Shown here one piece after another: positions 26,329 through 37,200 of a stretch of DNA of 64,000 nucleotides. The DNA is from Ignelater luminosus (taxonomy: Eukaryota; Arthropoda; Insecta; Coleoptera; Elateridae). The position numbers were made by a program, and so were the translations under genes. How positions within the stretch are numbered: the stretch's first letter is position 1; every line of letters begins with the position of its first letter. The notes beneath the pieces were generated by a model, which saw nothing but the letters and a program-made list of their open reading frames with translations, was not told the origin of the DNA and did no database searches. The DNA lies in contig VTPC01003590.1 of assembly GCA_011009095.1 (NCBI GenBank), forward strand, positions 256,062 through 320,061, given 5' to 3'.

Positions 26329-28560
26329 TATATATTCGTCTAAACTGACCTAACCCTCACAACTCAAGGACAGCCAGCTTTCTTGATTGAAAACATTAAA
26401 ACATTAAAAGACGTATTAATTTGTGATTAGCCTGTAACAGCAAACTATTGAAACAGCTTCAGGGTTCTACAGTATACGACGCGACTTTTTCATATTAATG
26501 CGCACAAATAAATTAGTATATCAACATAAACAACAGAGTTTGAAAGAAAACATAAGGATTTGTAAAAAGGTGAAATCCTTTTCCTGCCAACTTTTTATGT
26601 TCTTCCCGATACCTGATTAAATTTACGCCTATTACCGAAATAAAATTGTAAATTACAACCTTTAGATTCCGTAAAATCGTACCCCATAATTCCAAGTACG
26701 AAGTCGTATAAGTTTTTGGCGTAGACTTTATCTGTTTCCAATAACAGATCTGCATGCACCGTAGTTGAAATACTTTTCAGATCTGTGAACAGTCTATCCT
26801 TGCAGGATAATGCAAATGTATGGCGAAGATCCGATAATATTTTATACATTTTCTTTTCGATTTTCCTTTTTCCTTATAGAACAATTTTGTTTCCTCGTAA
26901 AGAAAGAAAAACAGAAATTCTCTACGTGGCGTGGTAATAACTGTTTGGATTTCAGAGTTCTAGTAAATTAGAAACAGAGAGGTAAATTATGGTAAGGACA
27001 AGAAACTCGGCATGTAGTTGGGTGTGCATTGCAGTTTATCGTCCAATTTAACTCGAGTTAAACATATTTATTAAGTTTAAACTAAAATTTAAATTTCACC
27101 TTCTAAAAAGGAACAAAACGAAACTATACTAATCGATTGCTTTCGTTGTCTGTGGTAAAAGCCATTCGTCAACATTTAGAGCTCATTATACCTGGCTATA
27201 TTTACTTGCACTTAATCTTCATTTAAAAGTCTTACCAAGCATTTATGTTGGTATTACCAGAGAATTCTTAATGAGGGACTTGTGTATCTTGCACTAAAGT
27301 ACACTTTAACCCTAATGAAGTATTTGACTAACATAAACTTTCTCCTTTTCACTCTTTCCATTTTAATATTAAAGCTACTGTCTTACCACCGTATTTTTTT
27401 CTCCCGGAATATTCCGGAAGCCTTAAATCTAAATCCTTAAATTGTTGAACATTTTCAGAGGTGACATTTCGAGCAGTCGTAAAACCAAAAGATATATCTG
27501 TAGAAAGGGCAAAATGCGGCCCGATGTCAGAGACACGCGATGACAAGGGCCGTGCCACCATTGTTAAATGTTATTGGGAGAAAATCGCGGAAATATCGGA
27601 AGGCGATTTAGATTTTATTTATGGTATAAATTGTGTCTCAAGCTGACGCACATCTCACGACGTTTTTCTTTTTTTTAACGAAAATAAGAAAATGCAATTC
27701 AAGGGGAAAGAGCGTGGTTTTCGATCACAATTTGATAGAAAAGCGGATTTAAATTCTATAAGAATGCTGGAAATTTTGAAATTAAAAAGAGTACCTAGGG
27801 AAACAAAAAGTGGACCCAACGCTACAGAAATCTTGCTTCCTGAAGTTTTTCGACTTATTTATATATGCAATTTAAAATAGTTATCGACAATTTATTAATT
27901 TAACTTAACATTTAGTTTTTAATTTTGTTAACTTCAAAGATTAAATACAAATTAACAAGTAGATTTTTAAAATTAAATTTGAAAGAATTGAGGTGTTTGA
28001 TGATATCGATTGCATAAATACAGGGAGCGTAGACGTCATGATACCGTTATTCCTCTTTAAAAGTAATTTTGAAAAGTCTGATAGCGTTTTAATTTCTGTA
28101 GCATCCTTTCGATAATATTAACAATTAAGGCTTTATTGACAATTAGATGTACTAATTAATATTTTTTATAAAAAGTTTATTTGAAGAATTATTACAATTT
28201 TCTAATACAACATTTTTCTTAAATTCTCTCTGGTCACTAATCGATACTGCAATCCCTTTTTTCTTAAATTTCCTTTCTTTCTCTAATAACATTATAATAA
28301 CTTTAAACTAGTATCTAAGCCTTTAGTAACAATGTAAACAACTAAACATTTTTTTTTAAATAACGTTCGGTCTTTTAGGTATGCTGGTTCTCTTCTGTTT
28401 CTTTTACCATCTAGAACTTGCTTAATCTTCCATGTTTTCACTACTCATCAGTTATGTCACTTATGTTTTCGCTCATTACAGTGTCACTTATTGTACAGTC
28501 ACTTAATTCCTCTGTTTTGAATTTCTTCTGAATATTTCTTTTTTTGATGATTGTTATATA
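26329..28560. other. AT-rich spacer between the two foldback copies
   Basis: No assignable gene lies here. On the minus strand 26849-26595 has an open frame of 84 codons beginning ATG and ending near a CAG/GTATCGG donor-like site; I do not recognise the protein. Overlapping frames on both strands at 27349-27646 are equally anonymous. Any of these could be fragments of an old element. Confidence 0.35.
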
Positions 28561-29475
28561 CAGTGTGTCCACATTTCAATGCTCGCTATTGGGATCTCGG
28601 AAATTGTAAGAGATACGAAGTCGGTTAAATTAGAATAGAAAAGGAAGAAAAGTTTTGGCTATTTTGGAGATCAGTTTACTTATGCTTTTGTTTTTTCAGA
28701 AAAGTTCACGGTTTACTAGATATTTGCTAAAAACGAAATTATCTTATTTTTTTTTTTAAATAAGAAGCATTTCCCACTTAGTGTGCCATGGCTTTAAACG
28801 TATGAAAATCATTGATTTTTGTCAGATAAATTACATTTGTTATGTAACAATTGCTAAAACAAAACAAAAGACGCTTTCAAGATACTTTACTGAGCATTCA
28901 AAAATAGCATCAAATCAGCAGCTAATGCCCCATAAAAGCGTATTTATTTTGTTTTAGCAATTTTTGCATAACAAATGAATTCTTTGATAAAATTCCACGA
29001 CTTTGTGTGTTAGATGTCATGGCACACTATGATGAAAAATGATTTTCGCTTTGTAACTCGGTAAAACAAAAGAATAGCTAAGTCAAACCATGTATCACTG
29101 AAAAGCATTTAAGGCGTGCAGTTCAGTAATATGGAAATCAAGTAGGCGTTCCATTAGAAGAAATTTGGATTTACGTTTCACCGCCGAAGTAAAACAAAAG
29201 ATAATTGCGAAAATAATTTTTTTGTGTTTCGGAGTAAATTCTCTAAAACACCCTCTTTGTTGTTCTTTTCTATCTTTGCTCGTTCCTGAGATATTTCACT
29301 TGAAAAAAATAAGATAATTTTAGCAAATAGTAAGTAAGCGGTGAACTTTTTTGAAAAAACAAAAGCATAAGTAAACTGATCTCCAAAATAGCCAAATCTT
29401 TTCTAATTTAACCGACTTCGTATCTCTTACAATTTCCGAGATCCCAATAGTGAGCATCGAAATGTGGACACACTG
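28561..29475. mobile_element. Foldback TIR element, copy 2 (915 bp)
   Basis: This is a second full copy of the element at 25.4 kb, same orientation, with the same CAGTGTGTCC termini and flanking TA (28559-28560 and 29476-29477). Sequence agreement with copy 1 is high over the whole length, including the internal TAGTGTGCCATGGCTTTAAA block. It differs by a short insertion in the left arm near 28634 and scattered substitutions. No open frame of note is present. Confidence 0.85.
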
Positions 29476-29477
29476 TA

Positions 29478-30239
29478 CAAAGATTGTCTGAATAATTAGT
29501 TATTGGTGTTATGTTGTAAAGCTGAATTAAATATAATGAAGGTGATATTGTATCATTGTTCCTCTACCACCCATGTGAAACGTATTTTGACCCAATCCAT
29601 TTCAATTCAAGCAGTAAATTTAGTATTTTGCAAGGTGTAATCTAGAATTTTAAAGTTTTTTTTTTATGTTCTGTAGTTAATCTTAAGAGACACGTGTATT
29701 GTCTTTTTGCTGAAAACTTTCTTGGTAGCGCTTATTGATTTTTTCAGATATGTTAAAAAGTAAAGTTGTGATGGTTACAATAATATATTATTGTAAAAAA
29801 TTGATAAAAACTTAAAACTAGGGTTGTATAAATAATATAAGACATTGATAGTAAAATCTAAATGTATTTTACATTTTTTTAATGTCATCAGATGCCAATA
29901 ATTTGTATTAATTACGCCGAAAAAAAGAAATTTAAGTACAATAAAAAAGTCATTTTTCAGAAACCCAATCTTAAAAAATTATGAAGATTTGTGTGCTTGT
30001 TGTTGTTTAACTTAAAGTTAGGTTAACTGCCATTATCCACTTTTGTTTCTTTCTCGAAAAAAATTAAACAGTGATTTCGGTATAAAAATAAGTATTAACA
30101 TTTAGCAAGTGTGCCATGACTTATGAGATGAGTCAGATAACTGATAGCAGTGGTGTAACAACTAATCGAGGTCCTCCCTTGCAAGGGCCCATGATAGCTC
30201 ACTTCAGACTGCAAACCATCCATGGAGGAAGGGCAGACC
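29478..30239. other. AT-rich sequence, no gene seen
   Basis: Nothing recognisable. The last ~90 bases before the next element become GC-richer (CCTCCCTTGCAAGGGCCC) and may be part of its flank or of an older insertion. Confidence 0.4.
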
Positions 30240-31893
30240 CACACAGCACAAAATGTTTAATGTATGCCTAATAGATATCCATAGTGTCCATATTATCATA
30301 TATCCAGTCCATGAAGAACGTTGCCTGTATGTCTAATGGATATACTTTGTGGATATTGAAATGAAAAATAAATAATGATGCAAGGATGTTCATAGATCTA
30401 TCTATTTTAATTATCATCTCTAGTTGGTAAAAACATAGTTTGAAATAAATATAAAAACTGATTCCGGATGACTACTTTCCATATCTAATGTATATCCAGT
30501 AGATATCCATCAACATCCATAAAGAAATTCTTAGAAACCACTGCAAATTAGAGCCCTGTTTAGACAAAATATGTATAAAATATATTACCAAAGAATATTT
30601 ATAAGGCAAATATTCTTTGATATTACTCTTTAAGTTACTTTAACTTTTCCTTCCTCTTATTAGATTTCCGTGAGCTTAAAGACAAATATTGAATTATTGA
30701 GGTTTGTTAATGTTTCATGTAAAAATTAAAAAATCGATTTAATGTCGGGTCACGTAGGACTTCTCATTTATTTGCCAAGTATAATTTAACATCAAGTGAA
30801 ATTATTAAACTAACATATAAATCTGATAAAACCTGAGTTGAGCAACATCTTTCCTTTTGAAACTCGCGCTCATACATTGGCACATGCAAACCGCGCACAC
30901 GTGACAGTATCCCAGGCCCAGACAACAATGGCGATTGTGTATTTACGGTATTGTACAGGTCGTTTTTGTTGATGTTTATTACATGGTTTAATAATACGAA
31001 AGGTAAGTTTTTTCTTATCATTTATATTTATAATTTTTGTGATATATGATCGTGAAATTTTGAAGTCGGTTTTTAATTTGTTATTTTGTACCGACGCCTA
31101 GAATAATAATGAGAAATTGTGTGGTTATTGGTTTTATCGCCGTAAACTTACGTAACCTAACATTTATTGTATTTTACAGTAAGAAAACAAGTGCTGAGGA
31201 GAAAGTCAACGAGGAAGAAGTGAATAATGAATGAATAAACTTTGCACATGGAGTATCAAGCATTACATGCAATACATTATTGTATTCAATAAAACATTTT
31301 AGGTTGTATACAATTATTTTTTTTCTTTTTCCATGCTTACATTCCTGTATTACATACATGTAGTAAGCATATATTAGTTGGAGATAGTACTATTGGGTCA
31401 CCTGTAGTGTAAAGAAGATAGAAGATTGGATGTTATGGATATCCATCATGGATGTCTAATGTATATCCAGTGGTTGTCTCTGAACTATGTAAGATATGTG
31501 ATGGATATATCAAAAGCAATCTCTATCAAATAACCATTAGATATCTATGTGGATATCCATATTCATGGACATTAGGCGGACATCTGTATGTCCAATGGAT
31601 ATGTAATGGATGTACATGTATATCTATTGGATGTTATGAATATCTATAATGAATGTCTAATGTATATGCAGTGGTTGTCTCTGCACTGTGAAAGATATCT
31701 AATGGATATATCTAAAACAATCTCTATCGGATAACCATTGGATCTCCATGTGGATATCCATATTTATGGACATTAGGCGGACATCTGTATGTCCAGTGGA
31801 TATGTAATGGATATACATGTATATCCATTGGATGTTATGGATATTCACCATGGATGTCTTATGCATGTCTAATGGTTATGTTTGTGCTGTGTG
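30240..31893. mobile_element. TIR element with internal 200-bp repeats (1.65 kb)
   Basis: The left end reads CACACAGCACAAA (30240-30252) and the right end is its exact inverse (31881-31893). Both ends continue into sequence rich in ATGGATATCC-type words. The right half holds two to three head-to-tail units of ~200 bp, starting near 31432, 31633 and 31833 at the word TGTTATG(G/A)ATAT. Each has a CAGTGGTTGTCTCTG block and a GACATTAGGCGGACATCTGT block. No transposase frame is present. The central part (30.6-31.3 kb) contains splice-like signals and a small basic frame I could not assign. No clear target duplication was found. Confidence 0.65.
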
Positions 31894-32690
31894 GGGAACA
31901 GACGCGCAATCGAACGAACACGGGGATCCCAAGATCCTAAAGGCACACGGCGCAATGCGACGTGGGAGCCACTTCAGGATCCTTTCTCTTTGCACCTTCC
32001 ACATTACGAAAGGTGTACGGAGATATAGTTATGCTACTGACTGATGGTTGCAGTGTTGCCAGACGGGAGGGAATTTTCCGTTTTGACAGAAATTGTGGTT
32101 GATGTTAATGCTGACTATACTACCATAAAAGCTAAATTCCGCTTGCTTTATTCCCGATTTGCAACGATACCCAATAGGTTAATTTTAGTTAAACAAAAGT
32201 TTTCTTACAACTTACAAACTAATATGAGTGAGTTCGAATTCCAAACAAACAATGAAAATCGTTCGATAATATAAGTCTTAACTTACGTTGTTAGTTGTAT
32301 CTGCTGGCCCGTGAGTGTATTGTTTTAAAGTGTAAGATTGACGAATTTCCAAGACACCGCTGCGAGTTTGATGGCTGGCCTTCCAGGAGATCGGAACAAA
32401 CACCTCCTAAATGACTAAATTAATTAGTAACCAAACGGTTTAACTCTAGAGTTCTTTATAAATTTCTTTAGCTTTACAGCGGTTGAATGAAGGATAATTA
32501 AATATCAATACCGTAACTTCATGTATGGCTTATGGGCGAGATTAGGTAGATAAATATTTTAACGTTCCATTGGGTTTCTTACTGTTGCGTGGTACAAGCT
32601 ACGATAACATAGTCCGGAACTCAGACTTAACGAGATTTGATCATAACAAGTCATTCCGAACACCAGGGAATTAAGCTATGACAATTGCTT
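31894..32690. other. Mixed stretch, no assignable gene
   Basis: A plus-strand frame at 32044-32274 (76 codons) has no recognised motif. Near 32050 the word CAGTGTTGCCAGA occurs, resembling motifs seen at some insect promoters, but no supported exon follows. Confidence 0.35.
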
Positions 32691-34440
32691 GGAATTCGTT
32701 GTGGAAAGATTGAGTAAGCAAAAGCTGCACTGGACAATCTACATATTGTAGTAGGTTCCCACGGTACTCATTGAAGAGTTCACGATAAAGCACGATAGGT
32801 ATTAACTCTTTAGTCTTGTCGGGCCTGTCGATCTGTTGGAGCCTGGCGGGTCGGGCCTTTTGAACCGTTCGGGCTGCATCAAGTTTGTTCCCAGTCAGGC
32901 CGGTCCGGGCCGGCTTGGAAATTTCGGCTAATTGATTTGATGAATTGCAAATCATTAAGCAACCTAAAAAGGTTTTTGGAGAATTTGGAAATATTGGTAA
33001 TATCTAATTTACTAAACTGCATTCAACAACCAAACGTTCTCTTATTTATTCATTTCAAATGGCTCGTATTCAATAGATATCAAGAGTATCTTTGGAAGAT
33101 TTAGACAAAATTATTAAAAATGGTGTTAAAAAAATGCTTGGAATACCAAACAATACTCCAAATTCGAGGCCTGCACAGGCCTGGTTTTTTAGTAGGACTT
33201 TTACGCGACCCGGATCGAAGTTCAGGTTTGGGTCGAGCCGGGCGTTAGTTTAGAAAATTATCGGGCTTTTTGGACTTACGTCCGGTCAATCGGGCTGTTC
33301 GGTCTTGTCGAGCTGTTGGAGCTTGACGCGTTTTGAACCGTTCGGGCCCTTTTGAACTTCCTGGTTCTTCGGTCGTCTCAGACCGTCGTCGGTTCAGTTA
33401 GACATTTTGGACTTCTCGGCCCTTCGGGTCTCTCAATCCTCTCAAGCCTGTTGAACCGATCGGACCTTTTGAACTTCTCGGCCCTTCGGGCTTCTTTGTT
33501 CATGCTTCTCGGGCTGGTTGGCCATTCTGGGCCGATCAAGAAGCTACCGAGTTCTTTTCGGCAGCGTCAAGTTTGTTCCCAGTCAGGCCGGGACGGGGTA
33601 AGCCTTGAAATTTCAACCTCTAGCTGATTGTTCCGGATAATCCAAAAATTGCAAATCATTAAGCAACCTAAAAATAATTCTAAACCTGAATATCTAATTT
33701 ATTAAACTCTATTCAACAACCAAACATTCTCTTATTTTATTTATTTCAAATGGCTTCTATTCAATAGAAATCGAAAGAATTTTTGGAAGACTTAGACAAG
33801 ATTATTAGAAGTGGTGTTAGAAAAATGCTTAAAATACTAAACGATACTTCAAATTAGAGAGCTGCGCGGGTTGGGTTTCGGGCCTACTTCCAGTCAATCG
33901 GAGCGCCCGGGTTTGTAGGGCTGTTCGGGGCGCTTGGGCCGTTTGGACTTGTTGAGCTTATTGGATCTGCCAGACTTTTTCGTACTGAATATTGACTCGA
34001 ACGTGCGTTAGTTTCATACCCACCCGAACAAACATTATCTTCGTACAGCACTGGGCCGATTCTTTTTCGAATTAACTCGGATATTTTTATACCAAACCGA
34101 AGAGGAGGCCCTTGATACTGCACCGTAGACGGGACGGCTTTCATGGTCGGCCAAACCCAAAGCTCGGCTTTAAGTCAGTCCAGGACTCAGTTTGAGAATC
34201 TATCCGGCTTGTCGGGTCGTTGGAGCCTGTTGGGTCGTTCGGGTGTGTCAGACTATTTAGACCTGTCGGGTTATTCGTGTCATTTGGGGTTGTCGGGGAC
34301 TTCGGGCTTTTCGGGTCGATAAAGAAGTTACTGGGTTTTTTCGGATCGCGGCAAGTTTATTGCCAGTCTAACCAAGCCGCAGCAAAATTAGTAAAAGGCT
34401 TGAATGTATTCAAAGCTTCTTGAGAAGTTGATATTCAACA
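32691..34440. repeat. GC-rich ~700-bp repeats with TCGGGC words
   Basis: One module recurs about 707 bp apart (landmark GCAAATCATTAAGCAACCTA at ~32946 and ~33653). Each module couples an AT-rich half (AACAACCAAACGTTCTCTTA, then TTTGGAAGATTTAGACAA) to a GC-rich half made of short, imperfect TCGGGCC/TGTTGGAGCC words. A third, partial module lies at 33.9-34.4 kb. The same GC-rich vocabulary reappears at 39.65-40.1 kb beside the copia fragment. Open frames here reflect the short-period repeat and are not convincing genes. Confidence 0.75.
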
Positions 34441-34602
34441 GTTTAATAAATTTAGTTTCATTTAAACATTAATAGCGATTTTAGTAATTAAAAGAATGTT
34501 TAAATAGATTACATCTACAGTTGAATACAATGAGTTTATTAGCAAACAAGTAAACAAGAACAAGTAAAATTCTTAGAGAGAATTTAAAAATAAAGCTTTT
34601 CA

Positions 34603-35040
34603 ATGGTACCAACGCATCCTCAGAAGGGACGTGATATAGCCTTATTTACAGTGAAATCGATTAATCAATGGATTTTCAAAAGTAGAAGACTCACTTGTTC
34701 TGAGTGGAGAGGCTGTCTGACGATGACTTGCAATGTAGCAGCAGTTAGAATAGTATCCAGACAGAGAACGAATACAAGCCGCTGCAAGCACTGTAGCAAG
34801 CACGAAACCTTTGCCCACATATTAGGTGCTTACCGTCATGGTATTCAGCGTATTAAGCGACGGAACGACATAAGACAGCTTTTGGTCATCACTATGCCAC
34901 AAAAAACCTACGAGGTACACAAAGAGGTATTTGGCGTTTCTGAGGAAGATAGCGTTAGAAGGATGGATGTTACAGCCCACTATAAATCTTCTGTGCACTT
35001 GAAGACGATGAATTCCAACCTGACCGTGTCCAAAAGATAA
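34603..35040 (+). pseudogene. R2-like LINE C-terminal (zinc knuckle) fragment
   Basis: The frame (145 codons from ATG) has the signature of the C-terminal region of R2/NeSL-type retrotransposon proteins. A zinc knuckle CKHCSKHETFAHILG is followed by an arginine-rich HG..RIKRRNDIR helix and a YEVHKEVFG...RRMDV segment at the start of the restriction-like endonuclease. The last cysteine expected after HILG is missing (GAYRHG), and no RT domain or endonuclease catalytic core follows. I infer a 5'-truncated, inactive remnant. Clade assignment beyond 'R2-like' is uncertain. Confidence 0.55.
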
Positions 35041-36033
35041 AGCATAAATTCTACCACTTAACAATAGATTTTTATAGAACAAGATTTATTGGCTCGTAAG
35101 CAATTTAACCATTCAAATCTCCGGATTTAAGAATTCTTCAAAATAATTTTGTTTGGTGTTAAGAATTATTAATATTAAGTATTATAATTAGTTAAATAAA
35201 AATATAAATAAATGCAATAAGAAATATGCATGCATATTCTGCATTGTTCATATTGTACGCCAGCTCAATGTTTAAAACGTATGCGATGACTTACCTTTCA
35301 CAGCATACTATTATCGTTTACAGATCTTGTCATCAAATCTCAAATAAGGTACAGAGAATGTTAAATAAAATTTTAGCTTTGAAAATTTTGGCAACTCCGA
35401 TTTTATCCAAAAATGACGCACCCAATAAGGAACATTACTTATGCAAAAAATGAATTTTTAAAAGGAAAAAGAAAAATAGTGTCCCTTCCTAACAACACAT
35501 ATAACTGCAGGAAACTTTTTTACTATTTTAATGAGCGTTACAGGCTCTCAAGTAATGGTATAAATTTTTACGTCTTGTGTAACAAGGAAAAGATTAATAT
35601 TTTGGATGAGTAGAAAACAGGAATTCCTAGATATCGAAATATCTTATAGAAAATTTTTTTTGCTTCTACTTCTTTTTCTTTATGGTAAGAAAACACGTAT
35701 CGATACCAATTTACATATTTGAATTTTTCTTCCAACAAAGTGGTATTTAAATAGAAATTTAAATTAATGATTTAATTTACATGAAATTCAAGAAATTTTA
35801 AGAAAATTATTCTCGTACGCATACGCTTATTCATGGAATTTTAATTATAACATTGTTTTTTAAATTATTAATATTTATTAATTAGTAAATCCTTTGTTTT
35901 AATAATACATACAGTAATCGTATTTGTTTCTAATCGCTTAAATCTTAGGGAAATCCTAAATGTCCGACGTCGAATAAAAATTAATAATAAATATACAAGA
36001 AATATGCAAATACAGAAAAGTTAAAGTACTCAC
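35041..36033. other. AT-rich, first part of B3GLCT intron 1
   Basis: No element or exon is recognised. Two short plus-strand frames (35226-35453, 35413-35613) have no family resemblance. The donor GTGAGTAC of B3GLCT exon 1 is at the right edge. Confidence 0.4.
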
Positions 36034-36088
36034 CAAGCGCACCGGCAGCAATTACACAAAATATTGAAACAAATAAAGCGACTTCCAT
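36034..36088 (-). CDS. B3GLCT: Beta-1,3-glucosyltransferase, exon 1 (signal peptide)
   Basis: The minus-strand ATG at 36088 opens 18 codons, MEVALFVSIFCVIAAGAL, a typical cleavable signal peptide for ER entry. One base (G) is left over before a GTGAGT donor. Exon 2 at 6358 begins AT, so the split codon becomes GAT (Asp) and the frame runs straight into the conserved B3GLCT start. A short N-terminus before this domain is normal for the family. The implied intron is 29,675 bp. A CAG lies 5 bases upstream of the ATG, so a 5' UTR intron is possible. Linkage rests on phase, orientation and protein logic; transcript data would confirm it. Confidence 0.75.
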
Positions 36089-36169
36089 TGCACCTGCAAA
36101 ATGATATTTTAAATTAAGTATATTACTGTATTTTCAAGATTTACGAATTAAACTTATCACGCAACAATG

Positions 36170-36265
36170 AGGAACAACTTCGTTCGAATCGAGAGCGTTA
36201 GCGAAAATACAAATATAACCGCCCACCCTATAACGTGGGGGATAAAATTGATACGCATGCGTGTT
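36170..36265 (-). promoter_or_regulatory. Putative B3GLCT promoter region
   Basis: Within 180 bp upstream of exon 1 the composition rises in CG dinucleotides. A perfect palindrome ACGCATGCGT (36253-36262), similar to the core of NRF1-type sites, and a CCCACC..ACGTGGGG inverted pair near 36217-36240 are present. There is no TATA box at a sensible distance, which would fit a housekeeping-type promoter. This is inferred from position and composition only. Confidence 0.3.
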
Positions 36266-37200
36266 TACAACAGATAACTAATTTAAAAGTTCATAAATAT
36301 ACGAGTTGTAAATTAGACGGAAATAACTTTCAAAAAAAACATTTAAAATGCAATTATCCGCCAAAAAGAGTTTACATCAAGTTCAAGTTATTATTAATGA
36401 CATAACCTCAACTGCAAACATCAAATTGAATAAGAATTAGGCACTTACAATTATTTGTAAGGCACTCGCAAGTATTGTAAATGGTCTATTGTTAACAATA
36501 AATATAATTTGTGCTAGGAGAAACTTAATTTTAAATAATTTTATTAATTATAAATGAACTAAATTAGGGTTCTCTATTATTTACTTTTATTTCATTTAGT
36601 GCCATCTATAGTTTGTTTAGGTTACTTTGCGAGGTTTTTTTCGCTTGGAGCTGATAATATTTGGGAGCATACACAAAGAAAAAATGACAGAATAGTTTTA
36701 AAATACGAAATACTTACGGCGAGTTATAAAATGTTACTAAAACGTTGTTGCATGTTCCAAGGGTGTGTAATACAGTCATTAAAATGCAACACAATAATGT
36801 AAATCTTGAATTTTGTCTTATAAGAAAAAAACAATGAAAGTCTGTTTATTTATATGTCAATGGTGATTATCTGAATTCTTTATTAAAATAGGTATCACTA
36901 ATTTCATAACAATAAGCAAAATTAGTTCAGTGGTTTATCACATATCAAATCGTTTATTATTATTAACAATGTGAGTTTAAACAATGGCGTGGTAACTAAT
37001 TAAGGGCCCCCCACGCTAATGGATAAATGGGCCTTTATTGTAAACATACATATAAGAAATAGAAATTTGCATTATATTATCAAAGATTTTTTACTATTAG
37101 CTGACGTTTGATCGTATAGAATTTTTTTACCTTTTTTGGCCCGTTGCACTTTGAAATCGCTTTCTATTTTACAACTAAATAATTGCTAAATCTTTAACTT
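36266..37200. other. Intergenic AT-rich sequence, no gene seen
   Basis: The open frame at 36599-36802 has no motif or splice support. A short GC-rich patch near 37000-37030 (GGGCCCCCC) resembles the edge of some interspersed repeats but cannot be classified. Confidence 0.4.

Noticed and set aside
30930..31235. Two-exon mini-gene with GTAAGT donor and TTTTACAG acceptor
   Set aside because: Spliced frames give only a ~24-residue basic peptide or hit stops. The signals lie inside a TIR element and may be chance.
32044..32274. Frame beside a CAGTGTTGCCA promoter-like word
   Set aside because: The translation resembles nothing known and no donor or neighbouring exon supports a gene.
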